Origin: Duganella levis
GTDB taxonomy: Bacteria > Pseudomonadota > Gammaproteobacteria > Burkholderiales > Burkholderiaceae_D
Reading direction: 5' to 3'
Assembly: GCF_009857605.1 (NCBI RefSeq)
Contig: NZ_WWCT01000019.1
Span: forward strand, 62,001 to 126,000
Length of the DNA stretch: 64,000 bases
Part shown: piece by piece, positions 60,801-64,000 of the stretch
How the letters are laid out: every line of letters begins with the position of its first letter
Position numbering within the stretch: the stretch's first letter is position 1
The notes under the pieces: generated by a model
The model's input: only the letters and a program-made list of their open reading frames with translations
Database searches by the model: none
What the model was told of the DNA's origin: nothing
Made by a program: the position numbers and the translations under genes

Positions 60801-63532
60801 TCGCCGGCTTCGATCGCGGCCAGGTTGTTGCTTGACAATGCTGCGACTTGCGCGGTGGTCAGGTAAGCGAACTGGTTCGAGGTCAGCGCCACGATCTGCT
60901 CGGTGGTCAGGCCCGAAGCAACGTCCAGGGTGCTCATTGCAGCCAGCTGGCCGCTGGTCAGGCCCTGGACCTGTTCCGTGGTCAGGGCGGCGACCTGGTT
61001 GGTGCTCAGGGCAGCGAACGACGCGGTTTTCAGTGCGGCCAGATCTTCGGTTTGCAGGGCGGCGATCGAGTCGGTGGTCAACGCGCGCACCTGGGCGCTG
61101 CTCAGCGCGGCAGCCTGGTTGGTGGTCAGCGCCACCACTTGCTCGGTGGTCAGGGCGGCGACCTGGCTGCTGCTCAGACCAGCGATGGTGGCGGTCTTCA
61201 GTGCAGCGAAGTCTTCCGTTTCCAGCGCATGGATGGCGTTGGTGGTCAGGGCGTTGACTTGCGCGCTGCTCAGGGCGGCGGCCTGGTTGGTGGTCAGCGC
61301 CACGACCTGGTCGGTGGTCAGCGCTTTGATGGCGGCGGTGGTGATGGCCGCAGCCTGGTTCGACGTCAGGGCGGCGATCTGCTCGGTGGTCAGACCGGTG
61401 ATCTGGGTCGATTTCAGGGCAGCGATACCAGCGGTGGTGATGCTGCTGATGTCGCCGGCTTCGATCGCGGCCAGGTTGTTGCTCGACAATGCTGCGACTT
61501 GCGCGGTGGTCAGGTAAGCGAACTGGTTCGAGGTCAGCGCCACGATCTGTTCGGTGGTCAGGCCCGAAGCAACGTCCAGGGTGCTCATCGCAGCCAGCTG
61601 GCCGCTGGTCAGGCCCTGGATCTGTTCGGTGGTCAGGGCGGCGACCTGGTTGGTGCTCAGGGCAGCGAACGACGCGGTTTTCAGTGCGGCCAGATCTTCG
61701 GTTTGCAGAGCGGCGATCGAGTCGGTGGTCAGCGCGCGCACCTGGGCGCTGCTCAGCGCGGCAGCCTGGTTGGTGGTCAGCGCCACCACTTGCTCGGTGG
61801 TCAGGGCGGCGACCTGGCTGCTGCTCAGACCGGCAATGGTGGCGGTCTTCAGTGCGGCGAAATCTTCCGTTTCCAGCGCATGGATGGCGTTGGTGGTCAG
61901 GGCGTTGACTTGCGCACTGCTCAGGGCGGCCGCCTGGTTGGTGGTCAGCGCCACGACCTGGTCGGTGGTCAGCGCTTTGATGGCAGCGGTGGTGATGGCG
62001 GCAGCCTGGTTCGACGTCAGGGCGGCGATCTGCTCGGTGGTCAGACCGGTGATCTGGGTCGATTTCAGGGCAGCGATGCCAGCGGTGGTGATGCTGCTGA
62101 TGTCGCCTGCTTCGATCGCGGCCAGGTTGTTGCTCGACAGTGCTGCGACTTGCGCGGTGGTCAGGTAGGCGAACTGATTCGAGGTCAGCGCCACGATCTG
62201 GTTGGTGGTCAGGCCCGAAGCGACGTCGAGGGTGCTCATCGCAGCCAGCTGGCCGCTGGTCAGGCCCTGGATCTGTTCGGTGGTCAGCGCAGCGACCTGG
62301 TTGGTGCTCAGCGAGGCGAACGACGCGGTTTTCAGCGCGGCCAGATCTTCGGTTTCCAGGGCGGCGATCGCGTCGGTGGTCAGTGCGCGCACTTGGGCGC
62401 TGCTCAGCGCGGCAGCCTGGTTGGTGGTCAGGGCCACCACTTGCTCGGTGGTCAGGGCGGCGACCTGGCTGCTGCTCAGGCCGGCGATGGTGGCGGTCTT
62501 CAGTGCAGCGAAGTCTTCCGTTTCCAGCGCATGGATGGCGTTGGTGGTCAGGGCGTTGACTTGCGCGCTGCTCAGGGCGGCGGCCTGGTTGGTGGTGAGA
62601 GCCACCACTTGGTCGGTGGTCAGCGCTTTGATGGCGGCGGTGGTGATGGCGGCAGCCTGGTTCGACGTCAGCGAGCCGATCTGCTCGGTGGTCAAGCCGG
62701 TGATCTGGTTCGATTTCAGCGCAGCGATGCCAGCGGTGGTGATGCTGCTGATGTCGCCGGCTTCGATCGCGGCCAGGTTGTTGCTCGACAATGCCGCGAC
62801 TTGCGCGGTGGTCAGGTAAGCGAACTGGTTCGAGGTCAGTGCCACGATCTGGTTGGTGGTCAGGCCCGACGCGACGTCGAGGGTGCTCATCGCAGCCAGT
62901 TGGCCGCTGGTCAGGCCCTGGATCTGTTCGGTGGTCAGCGCAGCGACCTGATTGGTGCTCAGCGAGGCGAACGCGGCGGTCTTCAGCGCGGCCAGGTCTT
63001 CGGTTTCCAGCGCGGCGATCGCGTCGGTGGTCAGCGCGCGCACTTGCGCGCTGCTCAGCACAGCGGCCTGGTTGGTGGTCAGCGCGACCACTTGCTCGGT
63101 GGTCAGGGCGGCGACCTGGGTGCTGCTCAGGGCGGAGAAAGTAGCGGTCTTCAGCGCGGCGAGGTCTTCCGTTTCCAGCGCATGGATGGCGTTGGTGGTC
63201 AGCGCGCTCAACTGGCGGCTGCTCAGTGCGCCAGCCTGGTTGGTGGTCAGCGCGACGATTTGTTCGGTGGTCAGGATTTTGACTTGGGCAGTCGTCAGGC
63301 CGAGGACGCCGTTGGTACTCAAAGCGGCAAAATTAGTCGCACTCAGCAATGGCACATTGGCGCTCGAAATGGCGCCAACTTGGGTCGAACTCAGGACTTG
63401 GAACTGTTCGGTGGTCAACGCCGCCATCTGTTCGGTGCTGAGCGCCGCAATATCTGCAGTCGAGATGGTCACCACTTGTTGGGTGCTCAGACTTGCAAGC
63501 TGATTGGTGGACATACTGGTAATGACGCTCAT
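57818..63532 (-). CDS. Octapeptide-repeat exoprotein with calcium-binding C-terminus (second, 1904 residues)
   Basis: A paralogue in organisation of the 3236-residue protein at 33-42.7 kb. After MSVITSMSTNQLASLSTQQV, about 205 octads of consensus L-[ST]-[ST]-x-Q-[ILV]-x-A run to residue about 1645. A calcium-binding domain follows (FTPLVLDLNNNGIQTISSAA, GGGDGLLVLDRNGDGTINDG, LDTNGDGVIDAKDAQF, VWVDANGDGVSQADELKSL), then a Ser/Thr-rich tail ending LKALQNGAQHGLLAAK. No signal peptide is present. ATG 63532 is chosen because AGGAG lies upstream; an in-frame ATG at 63589 would add 19 charged residues. Its 3' neighbour is the HlyB-like exporter on the same strand, strongly suggesting it is the cognate substrate. 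Confidence 0.92.
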   Translation of the reverse strand: MSVITSMSTNQLASLSTQQVVTISTADIAALSTEQMAALTTEQFQVLSSTQVGAISSANVPLLSATNFAALSTNGVLGLTTAQVKILTTEQIVALTTNQAGALSSRQLSALTTNAIHALETEDLAALKTATFSALSSTQVAALTTEQVVALTTNQAAVLSSAQVRALTTDAIAALETEDLAALKTAAFASLSTNQVAALTTEQIQGLTSGQLAAMSTLDVASGLTTNQIVALTSNQFAYLTTAQVAALSSNNLAAIEAGDISSITTAGIAALKSNQITGLTTEQIGSLTSNQAAAITTAAIKALTTDQVVALTTNQAAALSSAQVNALTTNAIHALETEDFAALKTATIAGLSSSQVAALTTEQVVALTTNQAAALSSAQVRALTTDAIAALETEDLAALKTASFASLSTNQVAALTTEQIQGLTSGQLAAMSTLDVASGLTTNQIVALTSNQFAYLTTAQVAALSSNNLAAIEAGDISSITTAGIAALKSTQITGLTTEQIAALTSNQAAAITTAAIKALTTDQVVALTTNQAAALSSAQVNALTTNAIHALETEDFAALKTATIAGLSSSQVAALTTEQVVALTTNQAAALSSAQVRALTTDSIAALQTEDLAALKTASFAALSTNQVAALTTEQIQGLTSGQLAAMSTLDVASGLTTEQIVALTSNQFAYLTTAQVAALSSNNLAAIEAGDISSITTAGIAALKSTQITGLTTEQIAALTSNQAAAITTAAIKALTTDQVVALTTNQAAALSSAQVNALTTNAIHALETEDFAALKTATIAGLSSSQVAALTTEQVVALTTNQAAALSSAQVRALTTDSIAALQTEDLAALKTASFAALSTNQVAALTTEQVQGLTSGQLAAMSTLDVASGLTTEQIVALTSNQFAYLTTAQVAALSSNNLAAIEAGDISSITTAGIAALKSTQITGLTTEQIAALTSNQAAAISTAAVKSLTTDQVVALTTNQAAALSSAQVNALTTNAIHALETEDFAALKTSTIAGLSSSQVAALTTEQVVALTTNQAAALSSAQVRALTTDSIAALQTEDLAALKTASFAALSTNQVAALTTEQVQGLTSGQLTAMSTLDVASGLTTNQIVALTSNQFAYLTTAQISALSSNNLAAIEAGDISSITTAGIAALKSTQITALTTEQIAALTSNQAAAISTAAVKSLTTDQVVALTTNQAAALSSAQVNALTTNAIHALETEDFAALKTATIAGLSSGQVAALTTEQVVALTTNQAGVLSSAQVRALTTDSIAALQTEDLAALKTASFAALSTNQVAALTTEQVQGLTSGQLSAMSTLDVASGLTTNQIVALTSNQFAYLTTAQVSALSSNNLAAIEAGDISSITTAGIASLKSTQITGLTTEQIAALTSNQAAAISTAAIKVLSTEQVVALTTNQAAALSSRQVVALSTNAIAALETEDLNALTTAAFASLSTAQVRALTTEQINVLNTNSVQVLTTAQMISLTTDQVVALSTNQAAVLSSAQVAALSTNSVHALETEDLAALKTSSVAALRTNQVAALSTEQIIGFTNGQLAALSTAVMASGITTAQIVALSSEQLNSLTTAQIRALSTNGVQAIETVDLAALSTNTIAALSTAQFSRLTTEQIASLGTNQVHSFTTSQIHSLTSSQVQAMSTDQIAALPTFTPLVLDLNNNGIQTISSAAGVQFDMLANGNKVSTGWVGGGDGLLVLDRNGDGTINDGGELFGSGTTLANGSKASNGYAALAELDTNGDGVIDAKDAQFSKLQVWVDANGDGVSQADELKSLSDLNITKLNLDAKHNPSLNNGNIVGLTSTFETADGASHEAADVWFSAGATSTNLTSSVSNLSSALSSYNSQPATSGTTKLEVPTSSNGSVAALASAIGSYENKLTAASHSAATEETLRLKALQNGAQHGLLAAK
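59273..63178 (-). repeat. Six tandem 651-bp units (217 residues each) inside the second repeat protein
   Basis: The marker LETED codons at the two ends are exactly 3906 bases apart, which is six times 651. Each unit is 27 octads plus one residue (an extra Gly in DVASG-LTT), arranged as blocks of seven, ten and ten octads between markers. Copies are almost identical at DNA level, differing mainly at single codons (for example NQI/EQI after ASGLTT). This indicates recent unequal crossing-over or gene conversion. Confidence 0.92.
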
Positions 63533-64000
63533 TGCATTTCTCCTAGAAGGGCGCTGATTCGATTTGCTGTCCGAAAACATCTGGTGCACGGCCCTACCGT
63601 TGCATCCGCGTCTTCCGCCAGTGGCATATTTGCCGTTTAACTACGTATTGGGTACTTACTGCCGCGAACGCAAAACCGCGTGCGCACACATTCTTAACGT
63701 CAACATCTTGCTCAACTTGAGTAAACCCAAGAAGATTTATTGCTTATTTCCAACCCCGAAAAACACCCGGAAAGTCGGCCTGCTTGCTTACAAGGCGACC
63801 GCCAGCAGTCTTCCACTAAGTAAACTTATTCCCATACGGAAAAAAAACTCACAAAATCTTTCATCTGTTGACCGAAATTCGCCAAGTCGTTGAAATCATT
63901 CAAATTTTTCTTTGATACGTGTGTAAAACGGCGTAAAAAACTTGCTACGGAGGGCTAGTATAGCGTAATAAATTTCCACAAGGAATTTATTTGCAAGCCT
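63533..64000. other. AT-richer non-coding region upstream of the second repeat-protein gene
   Basis: No convincing gene was found. A 109-codon plus-strand frame here has atypical composition and no Shine-Dalgarno. The region should hold the promoter of the minus-strand repeat-protein gene, but I see no confident -35/-10 pair. It contains two close GTAAAA-type direct repeats near 63920 and a short inverted AAATTTCC/GGAATTT pair near 63970-63990, which could be a regulator site for a gene beyond the right edge. Confidence 0.5.

Noticed and set aside
57839..63640. Plus-strand frames of 998 and 930 codons opposite the second repeat gene
   Set aside because: Same cause: antisense of a periodic sequence without stop codons. 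The minus frame has the AGGAG start, calcium-binding domain and terminator.
63564..63893. 109-codon plus-strand frame in the right-hand intergenic region
   Set aside because: No Shine-Dalgarno, atypical residue composition and no recognisable domain; it overlaps the likely promoter of the repeat-protein gene.

Overview
The window is high-GC, densely packed chromosomal DNA. The gene set (type VI secretion genes, soxXYZA, a DUF4148 protein, an HxlR-controlled Emr-type efflux system, DUF4214 and calcium-binding type I exoproteins) suggests a betaproteobacterium, most likely Oxalobacteraceae (Massilia/Duganella/Janthinobacterium group). That assignment is inference; there is no rRNA or other phylogenetic marker here.

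Layout. 1-4.6 kb: end of a type VI secretion operon (tssF, tssG, then vgrG running off the left edge). 4.7-10.4 kb: SWIM/SNF2 helicase, stress-type protein, DJ-1/PfpI protein and a periplasmic binding protein. 10.4-15.1 kb: HxlR regulator with EmrA/EmrB-like efflux genes, divergent from a NodT-type outer-membrane lipoprotein. 15.1-18.5 kb: a 1129-residue exoprotein with seven PPC-like repeats, an Ig-like domain and DUF4214. 18.6-24.8 kb: a compact operon joining a two-subunit molybdenum hydroxylase to soxX, soxY, soxZ, soxA, a small cytochrome c and an FccB/SoxF-like flavoprotein; no soxB or soxCD is present. 24.9-32.8 kb: ompW behind an FNR-type box, a lipoprotein, a chemotaxis receptor, a DUF4148 protein, an M28 peptidase, folE with a thioredoxin-like gene, and nudC.

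32.9-63.5 kb is the most unusual part. Two giant proteins (about 3236 and 1904 residues) made almost wholly of an eight-residue Ser/Thr-rich repeat (consensus A-L-x-[ST]-x-Q-[ILV]-x), with a calcium-binding C-terminal domain typical of type I exoproteins, bracket a cluster of glycosyltransferases, dTDP-3-amino-sugar genes and a type I secretion ABC/HlyD pair. The ABC and HlyD genes share an operon with a GT2, a FkbH-like HAD protein and a further glycosyltransferase. The other arm encodes a three-domain protein (TPR/GT41 O-GlcNAc-transferase-like, GT2, methyltransferase). My reading is that this is a locus for making, O-glycosylating and exporting giant repeat proteins to the cell surface or matrix. 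The link between glycosylation and these substrates is inference from gene order and from the regular hydroxyl residues in the repeats.

The octads are not randomly ordered. A marker octad (ETxDLAAL or similar) recurs at alternating spacings of seven and ten octads in the larger protein. In the smaller one it recurs in a 7+10+10 pattern, forming six tandem units of exactly 651 bp. A 62-nt near-perfect palindrome (90 nt in one copy) sits directly behind three different genes.
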